DNA of 8,269 bases from CAZDUS01 sp964508705. Its GTDB lineage: Bacteria > Verrucomicrobiota > Kiritimatiellia > CAIKKV01 > CAITUY01. Of the stretch, positions 1 to 7,815 are shown piece by piece. Under the pieces are notes generated by a model that saw nothing but the letters and a program-made list of their open reading frames with translations, had not been told where the DNA came from and did no database searches. The translations under genes and the position numbers were made by a program. Every line of letters starts with the position of its first letter. Within the stretch, counting starts at the first letter, position 1. The DNA lies in assembly GCA_964508705.1 (NCBI GenBank), contig CAZDUS010000061.1, positions 1 through 8,269 of the forward strand, read 5' to 3'.

Positions 1-74
1 AAAGACTCAAGGATTTCCAGGAGAAGGTCAACAAGGTGTGGAGCAATCCGATTGTAAAGATGCTGTTGAAATAG
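1..74 (+). CDS. 3' end of an unidentified gene (partial)
   Basis: The third forward frame is open from the window edge (first full codon at base 3) to a TAG at 72-74. It encodes about 23 residues, a charged, lysine-rich tail ending NPIVKMLLK. The other two forward frames either stop inside the stretch or run on past it without a match to the following gene. Basic tails like this are common at the C-terminus of glycosyltransferases in such clusters, but the fragment is too short to identify and no family motif is visible. It lies 43 bases upstream of the methyltransferase on the same strand, so it may belong to the same transcript. Confidence 0.5.
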   Translation, partial: RLKDFQEKVNKVWSNPIVKMLLK

Positions 75-107
75 GGGGGGGATGCGGTAGAGGTTTTTTC
101 GTGAATT

Positions 108-111
108 GAGG
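108..111 (+). promoter_or_regulatory. Shine-Dalgarno for the methyltransferase
   Basis: GAGG lies six bases before the ATG at 118. It decides the start: an in-frame TTG at 106 would give four more residues, but this motif would then lie inside the coding sequence and the TTG would have no obvious ribosome site of its own. Confidence 0.6.
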
Positions 112-117
112 TGCTTA

Positions 118-942
118 ATGATCAGGATTATCGCAAGAATCAAAAAGAGAGGCGCCGCAATACTTTGCCGCATAGGGTTGAATGGCCTTTACTGGCGGCT
201 TAAGAAGACGAAAGATTCCTGGGAAACCAGAATGGGGTACCGCCTCTTAAGGCAGTATTACGATACCGGGTGTAAGAATCATGCTTTGATCATGGGCGAA
301 AGCGACCCCCGGAAGCGCATTGCTCTATACAAAAAAATGTACGACGACGCGTTTGGCTTTATTGATAAGCATTTCGGGATTCAAGCGTTCGGGCTTGGGT
401 TTGATGGTCGGATGGTGGACGAAAATAGCGGTGTATTCCGCGGGCGTATTGTTTTGGACTATGGGTGTGGATTTGGGCAGTCGACGGCCCTGATAGGGAA
501 ATATGCAAAGAAAGTCATAGGACTTGATGCCTCAAAGGTGTGCATTGAGGTTGCCCGAAAAGAGAACGGGACGCTGGCCAACGTCGAGTTTGTTATCAGC
601 TCCAGTGTTTTACTGGATATACCCGACGCCACAATGGAAGCTGTGTATTCCAATGATTTGTTTGAGCATTTACATCCTGATGACGGGGTGACGCATTTAA
701 GGGAGATCTATCGTATCCTTGTTAAAGGCGGACAGTATTTGCTCTGGACTCCGCCTGCAGAGGTGGGGCCGTCGGATGGGACGAAATGGTTCTTTCCCCG
801 AGGATGTGGCTTCAAGCCGATTTGCGGGCATCTGAAGGAATACACCGGGGATGAATTGTCAGCCTTGGTTCGACAAGTTGGGTTTTCAAAAATAGAGTAT
901 CCGCGGCCCGGTCAGAAAACGTTCTTATTGATGACGAAGTGA
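118..942 (+). CDS. class I SAM-dependent methyltransferase
   Basis: A 274-residue cytoplasmic protein with a Rossmann-type methyltransferase core. Motif I is VLDYGCGFGQ (residues 112-121), the glycine-rich SAM loop. The following strand ends in GLD (135-137), where D137 should hold the SAM ribose. The later stretch with SNDLFEHLHP and the RILVKGG segment near residues 198-204 matches the Methyltransf_11/25 pattern. The first ~30 residues are basic and the N-terminal ~100 residues show no recognised domain. The protein probably methylates a sugar or a glycan end. Its position directly before wzm/wzt fits O-methylation of the exported polysaccharide, possibly as a chain-terminating cap, but the substrate cannot be read from sequence. 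It has no kinase domain like that of WbdD-type cappers. Two 60-base samples (601-720) are about 43% GC, lower than the sugar genes downstream, so it may have a separate history. A small-molecule or lipid substrate is possible. Confidence 0.85.
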   Translation: MIRIIARIKKRGAAILCRIGLNGLYWRLKKTKDSWETRMGYRLLRQYYDTGCKNHALIMGESDPRKRIALYKKMYDDAFGFIDKHFGIQAFGLGFDGRMVDENSGVFRGRIVLDYGCGFGQSTALIGKYAKKVIGLDASKVCIEVARKENGTLANVEFVISSSVLLDIPDATMEAVYSNDLFEHLHPDDGVTHLREIYRILVKGGQYLLWTPPAEVGPSDGTKWFFPRGCGFKPICGHLKEYTGDELSALVRQVGFSKIEYPRPGQKTFLLMTK

Positions 943-1002
943 GGATGTAAGGTAACAAGGAAATTGGCTTAGCGTTGAGTTACAAGAGCAACGGACAGCA
1001 TC

Positions 1003-1857
1003 ATGGCAACTTTGAATAATGATTCAGTGACGACATTGGCTCACACCGTTGTGATTGAGCCGGTAAAAGGGGCGGTTCCCCTTAATCTTCGCGAACTTTG
1101 GGAATACCGCGACCTGATATGGTTCTTTTTGGCGCGTGACATCAAGGGTCGCTATCGCCAGATGGCATTGGGGCCTCTATGGCTTGTTATGGGTCCATTG
1201 CTAAACATGATTCTTTACAGCATCATGTTCGGGCAGGTGGCCAAATTGCCTTCGGAAGGCGTGCCTTATCCGCTGTTTATCTATTCCGCTCTTCTTCCCT
1301 GGACATTGTTCGCATCGGCATTGACGGCGGCCTCGAATAGTCTTTTAGGTTACCGTGATCTCATTGCGAAAGTTTACTTCCCTCGTTTGTCTATTCCGAT
1401 TGTTGGTGTTTTGGCGGCGGTTGTTGATTTCGCGGTTTCGTTTGTGATTCTGCTTGTGATGATGATGGTCTATGGCTTCTGGCCTGGGGCGGGGTTTTGG
1501 TGCCTGCCGTTTTCGCTATTGCTGGCCGGGATGACGGGGCTTGCCGTTGGTCTTTGGTGGGCATCCTGGATCGTACATTACCGGGATTTGGCCACTGTTT
1601 TGAGCTATCTGGTCAGGGTGTGGATGTTCGCCTCTCCGGTTGTGTACGCCTCCTCTTTTGTGCCTGAGCATTGGAGGTTTTTTTACAGGTTCAATCCCAT
1701 GACTAACGTCATTGAAAGTTTCCGCTATGGTTTGCTTGGGGTTGGTCAATATTCCGGGACACTGATGTTGCTCTCGTTTTGCGTGGTAACCTTGTTGCTG
1801 ATTGGCGGCGCTTATCATTTCCGGAAGACGGAACGAAGCATTGTGGATATTGCCTGA
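1003..1857 (+). CDS. wzm: ABC-2 polysaccharide export permease (Wzm family)
   Basis: A 284-residue integral inner-membrane protein, the transmembrane half of an ABC exporter for lipid-linked O-antigen or other polysaccharide. About six hydrophobic segments are visible, near residues 57-78, 89-110, 130-157, 164-186, 197-219 and 251-272. The family signatures are the amphipathic stretch before the first segment (RYRQMALGPLWLV, from residue 50), HYRDL (192-196) in a cytoplasmic loop and NPMTNVIESFR (231-241) before the last segment. Its length is typical for Wzm/RfbA/TagG proteins. The next gene, 49 bases downstream, encodes the matching ATPase. The ATG at 1003 has only a weak ribosome site (ACGGA region), but the N-terminal ~30 residues before the conserved ELWEYRDL are normal for the family, so this start is reasonable. 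No signal peptide is expected. Confidence 0.93.
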   Translation: MATLNNDSVTTLAHTVVIEPVKGAVPLNLRELWEYRDLIWFFLARDIKGRYRQMALGPLWLVMGPLLNMILYSIMFGQVAKLPSEGVPYPLFIYSALLPWTLFASALTAASNSLLGYRDLIAKVYFPRLSIPIVGVLAAVVDFAVSFVILLVMMMVYGFWPGAGFWCLPFSLLLAGMTGLAVGLWWASWIVHYRDLATVLSYLVRVWMFASPVVYASSFVPEHWRFFYRFNPMTNVIESFRYGLLGVGQYSGTLMLLSFCVVTLLLIGGAYHFRKTERSIVDIA

Positions 1858-1906
1858 TGCGCTTTGATGGGCGGATGGGCTATGTATATTAAAGCTTAAT
1901 GGATAA

Positions 1907-3193
1907 ATGAAAGCACCTATGACGACACCAGTCATTTCTGTAGATCATCTCGGGAAAAGTTACCGGATAGGGCTGCGTGAAGAGAAGGCGCAGAATTTGC
2001 GGGAGGCGTTCCGACGGATGGCCGTGTCACCGTTCCGTCATCTCAATGCCCGGCTAAGCAAGGCTAGCGACTCGGAGATCTTGTGGGCGCTGAAGGATGT
2101 TTCCTTTGAATTGCAACAGGGGCAGATTCTCGGGGTTATTGGTCGCAACGGGGCGGGGAAAAGCACCTTGCTTAAGATTTTGTCCCGCATTACGGACCCC
2201 ACGGAAGGGCGGGCGGTGATCCGCGGGCGTGTAAACTCATTGCTGGAGGTTGGGACTGGCTTTCACCCTGAGTTGTCCGGGCGGGAGAATATTTTCATGA
2301 ATGCCGCCATGCATGGGATGAGGCGGGCGGAAATCAACCAGAAGCTGGAAGCCATTATTGAATTTGCTGAGATTGCAAAATTTGCGGATACACCGGTTAA
2401 GCGTTATTCAAGCGGAATGTATATGCGTTTGGCCTTTGGCGTGGCGGCCCATCTGGAGCCGGATATTTTGGTTGTTGATGAAGTGTTGGCTGTTGGAGAC
2501 GCGTCGTTCCAAAAGAAGTGCATAGGGAAAATGAATTCCGTTGCCCGCGAGGGGCGCACGGTCTTGTTCGTCAGTCATAACATGCAGGCGATAAGCGGGT
2601 TATGTGGGGAAGTGTTGTGGCTGGATGGCGGGCGGATGCATCGGCTGGGGGAAACGCGGGAGGTGGTTGAGCAATATCTGGAAACAAAAATCACCCATGA
2701 AGCGGTTTCCGAATGGCCATTGGATCAAGCGCCGGGTGGCGAGGTGTCGAGAGTTCTCGCCGTGCGTGTGCTTAATGAGAAAGGCGAGCCAGCATACGAT
2801 CACGATATTTCACGGCCTATCAATCTGCAATTGGATATTGCTGTCCTTAAGCCTGCGGTACAATTGAATACCAGTTTTCATGTGTTGAATCATCAGGGAA
2901 CGTGTCTATTTGCCATTGGCAGCGCCTATGATGCGGAATTGGGAAGCCGTCTCTATGAACCGGGATGGTATCGTTCTGAATGTCAGATACCCGGAAATTT
3001 ACTTAATGAAGGGGTTCATCAACTCAACGCGCTTGTGGTTCGGGATCAGCTCAATATTGTGGCGAGGGCGGATGAAACGGTGGCTTTCCAGGTTCATGAT
3101 TACGGAGCCCGGCGAGGCGGGTTTACCGGACATTGGATAGGCGCCGTGCGGCCATTGTTGCCTTGGAGTGTTCAGCGGAAAGGAGACCTGTAA
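1907..3193 (+). CDS. wzt: ABC polysaccharide export ATPase with C-terminal glycan-recognition-type domain (Wzt)
   Basis: A 428-residue ATPase that powers the Wzm permease. The nucleotide-binding domain fills roughly residues 8-255: Walker A GRNGAGKST (79-87), a Q-loop-region segment of the Wzt/TagH type (LLEVGTGFHPELSGREN), signature YSSGM (167-171), Walker B DILVVDE (186-192) and switch histidine H224 in VSHNMQ. About 170 residues follow, predicted mainly beta, resembling the Wzt C-terminal domain that in E. coli O8/O9a exporters binds the modified non-reducing end of the O-chain. That suggests export depends on a specific terminal sugar or cap; the methyltransferase and CDP-sugar genes next door are candidates for making it. 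The ATG at 1907 is preceded only by a weak GGA. Another in-frame ATG at 1919 has no better site. The TAA stop shares its last base with the ATG of rfbF, which implies translational coupling. Confidence 0.93.
   Translation: MKAPMTTPVISVDHLGKSYRIGLREEKAQNLREAFRRMAVSPFRHLNARLSKASDSEILWALKDVSFELQQGQILGVIGRNGAGKSTLLKILSRITDPTEGRAVIRGRVNSLLEVGTGFHPELSGRENIFMNAAMHGMRRAEINQKLEAIIEFAEIAKFADTPVKRYSSGMYMRLAFGVAAHLEPDILVVDEVLAVGDASFQKKCIGKMNSVAREGRTVLFVSHNMQAISGLCGEVLWLDGGRMHRLGETREVVEQYLETKITHEAVSEWPLDQAPGGEVSRVLAVRVLNEKGEPAYDHDISRPINLQLDIAVLKPAVQLNTSFHVLNHQGTCLFAIGSAYDAELGSRLYEPGWYRSECQIPGNLLNEGVHQLNALVVRDQLNIVARADETVAFQVHDYGARRGGFTGHWIGAVRPLLPWSVQRKGDL
3179..3185 (+). promoter_or_regulatory. Shine-Dalgarno for rfbF
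   Basis: AAAGGAG lies seven bases before the ATG at 3193 and inside the last codons of wzt. It fixes the rfbF start and argues against an upstream in-frame start at 3133, whose extra 20 residues would precede the conserved MKTVILCGG terminus. Confidence 0.75.
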
Positions 3194-3969
3194 TGAAAAC
3201 AGTTATCTTGTGTGGCGGAGCAGGGACCCGGCTTCGGGAGGAAACAGAGTATCGTCCGAAACCCATGGTGGAAGTGGGGGGGCGTCCGATCCTTTGGCAT
3301 ATCATGAAGATGTATGCCGCCTCTGGTCATCGCGACTTTGTTGTGTGTCTGGGGTATCGGGGTCAGATGATCAAGGAGTACTTCTTGAACTACGAGGCGA
3401 TGAATAATGATTTCACGATTTGCCTGGGGCGTTCGAACCGGATCAGTTACCACGGAGCACATGAGGAGCAGGATTTTAATGTGACCCTGGCGGAGACGGG
3501 TGCGGATACGATGACGGGTGGCCGGGTGAAGCGTGTGGAATCGTATATTGATGGCGATACATTCATGGTGACCTATGGAGATGGCGTAAGTGACGTGAAC
3601 ATTCGCAAATTGATAGCCTTTCATAAGGCGCATGGTCGTTGGGCCACGGTGACCACGGTGCGGCCCACATCGCGGTTTGGAATGATCAAGGTGGATAAGA
3701 AAGGGCATGTTGTTGATTTCTCCGAGAAGCCGAAGCTTTCCGGGTGGGCGAGTGCTGGTTTCTTTGTCTTCAACCGGAGGGTTTTGGATCATCTGGTGGA
3801 GGATGCATCCTGCATATTGGAGAAGGAACCTCTGGAAGCCTTGGCTCGAAAACGTCAACTGGTGTCGTATCAACATGATGGATTTTTCTTTGCGATGGAT
3901 ACATATCGTGAATACCTCCATTTGAATGAGTTATGGAACAGCGGGAAGGCGCCCTGGAAGGTGTGGTAA
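3193..3969 (+). CDS. rfbF: glucose-1-phosphate cytidylyltransferase
   Basis: A 258-residue cytoplasmic enzyme that makes CDP-glucose from CTP and glucose-1-phosphate, the entry step to CDP-linked deoxy sugars. The nucleotidyltransferase signature LCGGAGTRL (6-14) is followed by RPKPM (21-25) with the catalytic-type lysine K23. GDG (129-131) gives the metal-binding aspartate D130. FSEKPK (176-181), GFFVF (189-193) and MDTYRE (235-240) are all in the family pattern. The length is almost identical to characterised RfbF proteins (about 257 residues). The start overlaps the wzt stop by one base (TAATG), with a strong ribosome site. The stop overlaps the start of rfbG in the same way. The enzyme probably works directly with RfbG. 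A UTP- or dTTP-specific relative is less likely because the next gene is a CDP-glucose dehydratase. Confidence 0.95.
   Translation: MKTVILCGGAGTRLREETEYRPKPMVEVGGRPILWHIMKMYAASGHRDFVVCLGYRGQMIKEYFLNYEAMNNDFTICLGRSNRISYHGAHEEQDFNVTLAETGADTMTGGRVKRVESYIDGDTFMVTYGDGVSDVNIRKLIAFHKAHGRWATVTTVRPTSRFGMIKVDKKGHVVDFSEKPKLSGWASAGFFVFNRRVLDHLVEDASCILEKEPLEALARKRQLVSYQHDGFFFAMDTYREYLHLNELWNSGKAPWKVW
3956..3961 (+). promoter_or_regulatory. Shine-Dalgarno for rfbG
   Basis: GGAAGG lies seven bases before the ATG at 3969, within the last codons of rfbF. It supports the 3969 start over an in-frame ATG at 3933, which would add 12 residues translated from the rfbF overlap. Confidence 0.65.
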
Positions 3970-5072
3970 TGTTCGGGAATTCATTTGCCGGGAAACGAGT
4001 TTGGATCAGCGGGACGACCGGATTCAAGGGAAGCTGGTTGGCGGAGTGGTTATTGCGGCTGGGAGCCGATGTTCATGCGGTAGCACTCCCGCCGAATACC
4101 AATCCATCCCTGTTTGAGCAACTCAATCTGGAATCCCGGATACACCAGACGTATGGCGATATCCGTGATCTTGCCTTTGTGCGCCGCAGCCTGGAGGAGG
4201 CCCAACCGGACTATGTATTTCATCTGGCCGCCCAGGCGCTGGTGCGTGAATCCTATGTGACGCCCGTGGAAACCTTTGCCACGAATGTCATGGGTACGGC
4301 GCATGTGCTGGAAGCGCTTCGCTTTCTGCGAAAACCCTGCGCCGCTGTCATGGTGACCACGGATAAGTGTTATGAGAACAGGGAACAGAACCGTGCTTAC
4401 AAAGAGGATGATCCGTTGGGAGGCCATGATCCCTACAGCGCGAGCAAGGCGGCGGCGGAAATCACCATCGCCTCCTATCGCCGATCCTTTTTCAAAGGGC
4501 ATCCTGTCCGCGTTGCCAGCGTTCGGGCCGGGAATGTGATTGGGGGCGGTGACTGGGCCTTGGATCGGATAATTCCCGACTGTGTAAGGGCCTTGTCGGA
4601 TGGCAAAGTCATTCCGGTCCGGAATCCGGTAGCCACCCGCCCCTGGCAACATGTACTTGAACCCCTGAGCGGATATCTTTGGCTGGCTTCGATGTTGGGG
4701 GGTGCGGATGACCGTCAACGATGCTCGTTGGAAACGGCGTTTAATTTTGGTCCAAGGTCGGAAGCCAATCGCACTGTGCTCGACCTGGTTCAGGAAGTTT
4801 TGAAAAGTTGGCCGGGGCGTTGGGAGGATCAGAGCGATCCTCGTGCGGTGCATGAGGCGCGATTGTTGCATCTTGCGATTGAAAAGGCCCATGACGTGCT
4901 TGCCTGGAGTCCAGTTTGGGATTTCCCGACTTCTGTAAGGCAAACGGTGATGTGGTACCGGGAGGTTCGCGACGGGAAGGGGCAAGAGAACGTTCGTGAG
5001 TTTACGGGTCGCCAGATTGATACCTATGAAGCGGATGCGAGAGTCTTGAAGTTGGCTTGGACGGCGCAGTGA
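3969..5072 (+). CDS. rfbG: CDP-glucose 4,6-dehydratase
   Basis: A 367-residue extended short-chain dehydrogenase/reductase that converts CDP-glucose to CDP-4-keto-6-deoxyglucose using tightly bound NAD. The NAD loop is ISGTTGFKGSW, with glycines at 15, 18 and 21; GFKGSW is typical of this subfamily. The catalytic T131-D132-K133 occurs in the family-typical TTDKCYEN, and the YxxxK pair is Y156/K160 in PYSASK. SVRAGNVIGGGDWA and the PVATRPWQHVLEP stretch are further hallmarks of CDP-glucose dehydratases as opposed to dTDP-glucose dehydratases. The length is near the usual ~360. The small change of the first loop from the commoner VTGHTG to ISGTTG should be neutral. The gene is coupled to rfbF by a TAATG overlap. 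The keto group at C4 of its product is the natural acceptor for the ThDP enzyme encoded 22 bases downstream. Confidence 0.95.
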   Translation: MFGNSFAGKRVWISGTTGFKGSWLAEWLLRLGADVHAVALPPNTNPSLFEQLNLESRIHQTYGDIRDLAFVRRSLEEAQPDYVFHLAAQALVRESYVTPVETFATNVMGTAHVLEALRFLRKPCAAVMVTTDKCYENREQNRAYKEDDPLGGHDPYSASKAAAEITIASYRRSFFKGHPVRVASVRAGNVIGGGDWALDRIIPDCVRALSDGKVIPVRNPVATRPWQHVLEPLSGYLWLASMLGGADDRQRCSLETAFNFGPRSEANRTVLDLVQEVLKSWPGRWEDQSDPRAVHEARLLHLAIEKAHDVLAWSPVWDFPTSVRQTVMWYREVRDGKGQENVREFTGRQIDTYEADARVLKLAWTAQ

Positions 5073-5094
5073 TTGAGATAAGGATGGCATAGCA

Positions 5095-6927
5095 ATGAAA
5101 TGCAAGGTCAGTGATGTAGTTGCCGAATTCCTGATTGAAAAAGAGATGGATCAGGTTTTCGGGATTATCGGGTCGGCGATTGGCCATGTCTTTGACTCGA
5201 TCGGGAACCGGGGGCGCCCCGAGATGATATGCGTTCATCATGAGCAGGCGGCATGCATGGCGGCACAAGGGTATTATCGGACGGCTGGCCGCCCGACAGC
5301 GGCGATTGTCACGGCTGGAGGAGGATCATCCAATGCCATAACCGGCGTTTTGTCAGCCTGGATGGATTCGTTGCCGTTGATTGTGATATCGGGGAACGAG
5401 AATTCGAAATTCACCCATTCCGACAATCCCCTGCGCATCTGGGGTGTGCAAGGATTCGACAGCACGGCGATGGTAAGCCGTATAACGAAATACACGGCGC
5501 GAGTGCTTGATCCCGGCAGAATCCTCTATGAACTTCAGAAGGGATATTTCATAGCGACGCAAGGCCGGCCGGGGCCTGTATGGATTGATATTCCCATCAA
5601 CATCCAGGGGGCGATGGTTGAAACGACCACGCTGGAGCAATTTAATCCGGAAGCAGAAGGGCACCGCTATCTTCCAGTGGTTGATGAACGCGACAAGGTG
5701 AACGATAAAATCCGGCAAATAGCCGAATTGCTCAAGAAGGCAAAACGTCCTGTTTTCTGGCTGGGGAATGGCATTCGCTCGGCAGGTGCGGCGAGTGAGG
5801 TCACGCGATTCATTGAGCACTTTGGTGTGCCCGCCCTGATTACATGGGCGATGATTGACACGGTGGATTCAGGGCATCCGCTTGTTTACGGGCGGGCGGG
5901 GTTATACGGCCAGCGCGCCTCGAATTTTGTCCTGCAGAATGCTGATCTTGTGATTGCGATTGGAACCCGGATGCCCTTGCAACAGGTGGGGTATGACATT
6001 TCCGAGTTGGCGCGGGAGGCCAAACTGGTGGTTGTGGACATTGACCGGAGCGAGTTGTGGAAATATCAGGCGAGGTATGATTTGACGCTATGCGCTGATG
6101 CAGGCGGGTTCATGCGTGAGTTGATGACGGCAATGCCATCATTCAAGGCTCCGGACGAGTGGCTGAATCGTTGCAATCGGTATCGCCGTGAGTATCCGGT
6201 GATTGGCACTGAGCATCAGGACCGCGAGGGCTTCATCAATTCCTATCGTTTCCTTGATCGAATGTGTGACTTCCTCCGTCCCGATCAGGTGATTGTCACC
6301 GATGCTGGCACGGCTTTGCTTTCCGGACACCAGGCCATGAGGATCAAGCCGCCCCAGCGGTTATTCACATCGTTGGGGCTGGGGGAGATGGGGTATGGAT
6401 TACCGGCGGCCATCGGGGCTTCCATCGGGCGTGGGCGGGGTGAGGTCCTGTGTTTGAATTGTGATGGCGGCATGATGATGAACCTTCAGGAATTACAGAC
6501 GGTGGCGCATTATCGGTTGCCGGTGAAGATACTGATATTCAATAACGATGGTTATCTGATGATCAAGCACACCCAGAATGCCATGTTCAAGGGAAGGCAT
6601 TATGCGGTGTCGGCCAATTCCGGGGTATCCTGTCCTGATTTTGGTGCATTGGCCGGCGTGTTTGGCATGAAGGCGTTTTCCATTTCGACGTGGGCGGATG
6701 TGGATGCTGTGTTGCCGGAGTTTTTAGGAGGAGAGGGCCCTGCCATTTGCGAGGTGGAGATGCACCCTGAGCAACCGATGCTACCCAAGTTGTCGCTGGC
6801 GGTGCAGGAGGATGGGAGCATAGTGTCGCCGCCGCTTGAGGATTTAAGTCCGCTGATTCCGCGTGAGGAATTGCGGAGGAACATGGTGGTGGGCATGCAT
6901 CCGAAGTCGGTTCATCTGAAGATCTGA
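5095..6927 (+). CDS. thiamine-diphosphate-dependent enzyme, acetolactate synthase superfamily; probable sugar carboligase
   Basis: A 610-residue ThDP enzyme with three domains. The Pyr domain spans about 1-170, with the cofactor-activating glutamate E50 in VHHEQAA. A central Rossmann-like domain covers about 200-335 (PVFWLGNGIRSAG, then LVIAIGTRMPLQQVGYD). The PP domain covers about 370-560, where the Mg-diphosphate motif is CDGG (456-459), ending 27 residues later at N484 in FNNDGY. The first motif residue is C456 instead of the usual glycine of GDG. A tail of ~50 residues rich in Met and Pro follows. There is no small regulatory subunit gene of IlvN type, so branched-chain amino-acid synthesis is unlikely. 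Directly after rfbF-rfbG, a YerE-like role fits better: decarboxylating a 2-oxo acid and adding the acyl unit to the 4-keto sugar. The donor and product are inferred. An AAGGA motif ten bases before the ATG supports the start. Confidence 0.85.
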   Translation: MKCKVSDVVAEFLIEKEMDQVFGIIGSAIGHVFDSIGNRGRPEMICVHHEQAACMAAQGYYRTAGRPTAAIVTAGGGSSNAITGVLSAWMDSLPLIVISGNENSKFTHSDNPLRIWGVQGFDSTAMVSRITKYTARVLDPGRILYELQKGYFIATQGRPGPVWIDIPINIQGAMVETTTLEQFNPEAEGHRYLPVVDERDKVNDKIRQIAELLKKAKRPVFWLGNGIRSAGAASEVTRFIEHFGVPALITWAMIDTVDSGHPLVYGRAGLYGQRASNFVLQNADLVIAIGTRMPLQQVGYDISELAREAKLVVVDIDRSELWKYQARYDLTLCADAGGFMRELMTAMPSFKAPDEWLNRCNRYRREYPVIGTEHQDREGFINSYRFLDRMCDFLRPDQVIVTDAGTALLSGHQAMRIKPPQRLFTSLGLGEMGYGLPAAIGASIGRGRGEVLCLNCDGGMMMNLQELQTVAHYRLPVKILIFNNDGYLMIKHTQNAMFKGRHYAVSANSGVSCPDFGALAGVFGMKAFSISTWADVDAVLPEFLGGEGPAICEVEMHPEQPMLPKLSLAVQEDGSIVSPPLEDLSPLIPREELRRNMVVGMHPKSVHLKI

Positions 6928-6942
6928 TATGTCGAAACGCAT

Positions 6943-7815
6943 ATGACAAATTCCAGGAAACTACGAGTTGCGATCATTGGCAGTGGTAATATCGGGACGG
7001 ATCTCCTGATCAAGGTGAGTCGTTCGCCGTTGCTGGAATGCGCGATGTTTGTGGGGCGGAACCTCAATTCACCCGGTTTGGCCAAGGCTAACGCCATGGG
7101 GGTTCGGATTTCCGACCGGAGTATTCAGGCACTGGCGGAGGAGCCGGATGCTTATGATCTTGTGTTCGACGCCACCTCAGCGATGGATCATGTAAAACAT
7201 TGGGAGGTGTTGAAGAAGTTGGGGAAAGTTGTGATAGACCTGACCCCGGCGCGGATTGGGGCGATGTGTGTTCCGGCCATAAATCTGGAGGCATGCCTGG
7301 GGCAGTCGAACATCAACATGGTGACCTGCGGGGGGCAGGCCTCCACGCCGCTGGCGCATGCGATTGGCGTGACCCATGAGTCGGTGGAGTACATCGAGGT
7401 CGTTTCCAGCATTGCCTCGCGCAGTGCCGGGCCGGCCACCCGGCTGAATCTGGATGAGTATATCGAGACCACGGAAGGCGCTATCAAGCAGTTTTCTGGG
7501 TGCGCGCGGGCAAAGACCATTCTTATTCTCAATCCGGCGGTGCCCTGTGTGAACATGCAGACAACGGTGCTGGCCAAGGTGTCGAAGCCCAATATTGAGG
7601 CGTTAAGGATGGAAGTGGAAAAGGTTGTTACCCGGTTGAAGACGTATGTGCCGGGGTATGAATTGTTGCTGGGGCCGATTTTTGAGGGCGGGCGGATTGT
7701 CATTATGGTGAAGGTGCAGGGATTGGGTGATTATCTGCCGAAATATTCCGGGAATCTGGACATTATTAATTGTGCGGCTATAGCCACGGCGGAAGCGTTT
7801 GGACGACGGGGGTAA
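6943..7815 (+). CDS. mhpF: acetaldehyde dehydrogenase (acylating), MhpF/DmpF family
   Basis: A 290-residue enzyme of the family that interconverts aldehyde + CoA + NAD and acyl-CoA + NADH. The N-terminal VAIIGSGNIGTDL (G13, G15, G18) is the NAD-binding loop. C129 in NMVTCGGQA is the catalytic cysteine. SSIASRSAGPATRLNLDEY, NPAVPC and the closing YLPKYSGNLDIINCAA stretch are all family hallmarks. Characterised catabolic members such as DmpF have about 310 residues. This one lacks a ~20-residue insertion between VPGYELL (around 237-242) and the final VQGLGDYL segment. The family usually forms a channelled complex with 4-hydroxy-2-oxovalerate aldolase, and the start of such an aldolase follows at 8215. 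The gene starts 15 bases after the ThDP-enzyme stop with no clear ribosome site, so it may depend on translation from upstream. In this sugar cluster it may run reductively to supply acetaldehyde (inference). Confidence 0.9.
   Translation: MTNSRKLRVAIIGSGNIGTDLLIKVSRSPLLECAMFVGRNLNSPGLAKANAMGVRISDRSIQALAEEPDAYDLVFDATSAMDHVKHWEVLKKLGKVVIDLTPARIGAMCVPAINLEACLGQSNINMVTCGGQASTPLAHAIGVTHESVEYIEVVSSIASRSAGPATRLNLDEYIETTEGAIKQFSGCARAKTILILNPAVPCVNMQTTVLAKVSKPNIEALRMEVEKVVTRLKTYVPGYELLLGPIFEGGRIVIMVKVQGLGDYLPKYSGNLDIINCAAIATAEAFGRRG

Noticed and set aside
74..81. Run of eight G as a phase-variation tract
   Set aside because: The first G is the last base of the TAG stop, so slippage changes only the spacer length and cannot alter either reading frame.
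1863..1890. Possible promoter TTTGAT - 16 bases - TATATT before wzt
   Set aside because: A weak match to a consensus that may not apply to this organism. It lies in a 49-base gap within an apparent operon and has no supporting evidence.
3133..3192. Upstream in-frame start for rfbF adding 20 residues
   Set aside because: The added residues come from wzt sequence in another frame. The ATG at 3193 has a strong ribosome site and gives the family-typical N-terminus.
3933..3968. Upstream in-frame ATG for rfbG adding 12 residues
   Set aside because: It lies inside rfbF without a good ribosome site, while 3969 has GGAAGG at ideal spacing and a TAATG overlap like that of the preceding gene pair.
4050..5105. 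351-codon minus-strand open frame opposite rfbG
   Set aside because: It lies antisense to a gene with all the expected catalytic motifs. Its translation shows no domain, so it is a shadow of rfbG codon use.
5095..6927. Catabolic or biosynthetic acetolactate synthase (IlvB)
   Set aside because: No small-subunit gene or branched-chain amino-acid genes are nearby, the metal motif is atypical and the neighbours make CDP-sugars. The superfamily is right but the specific role is unlikely.
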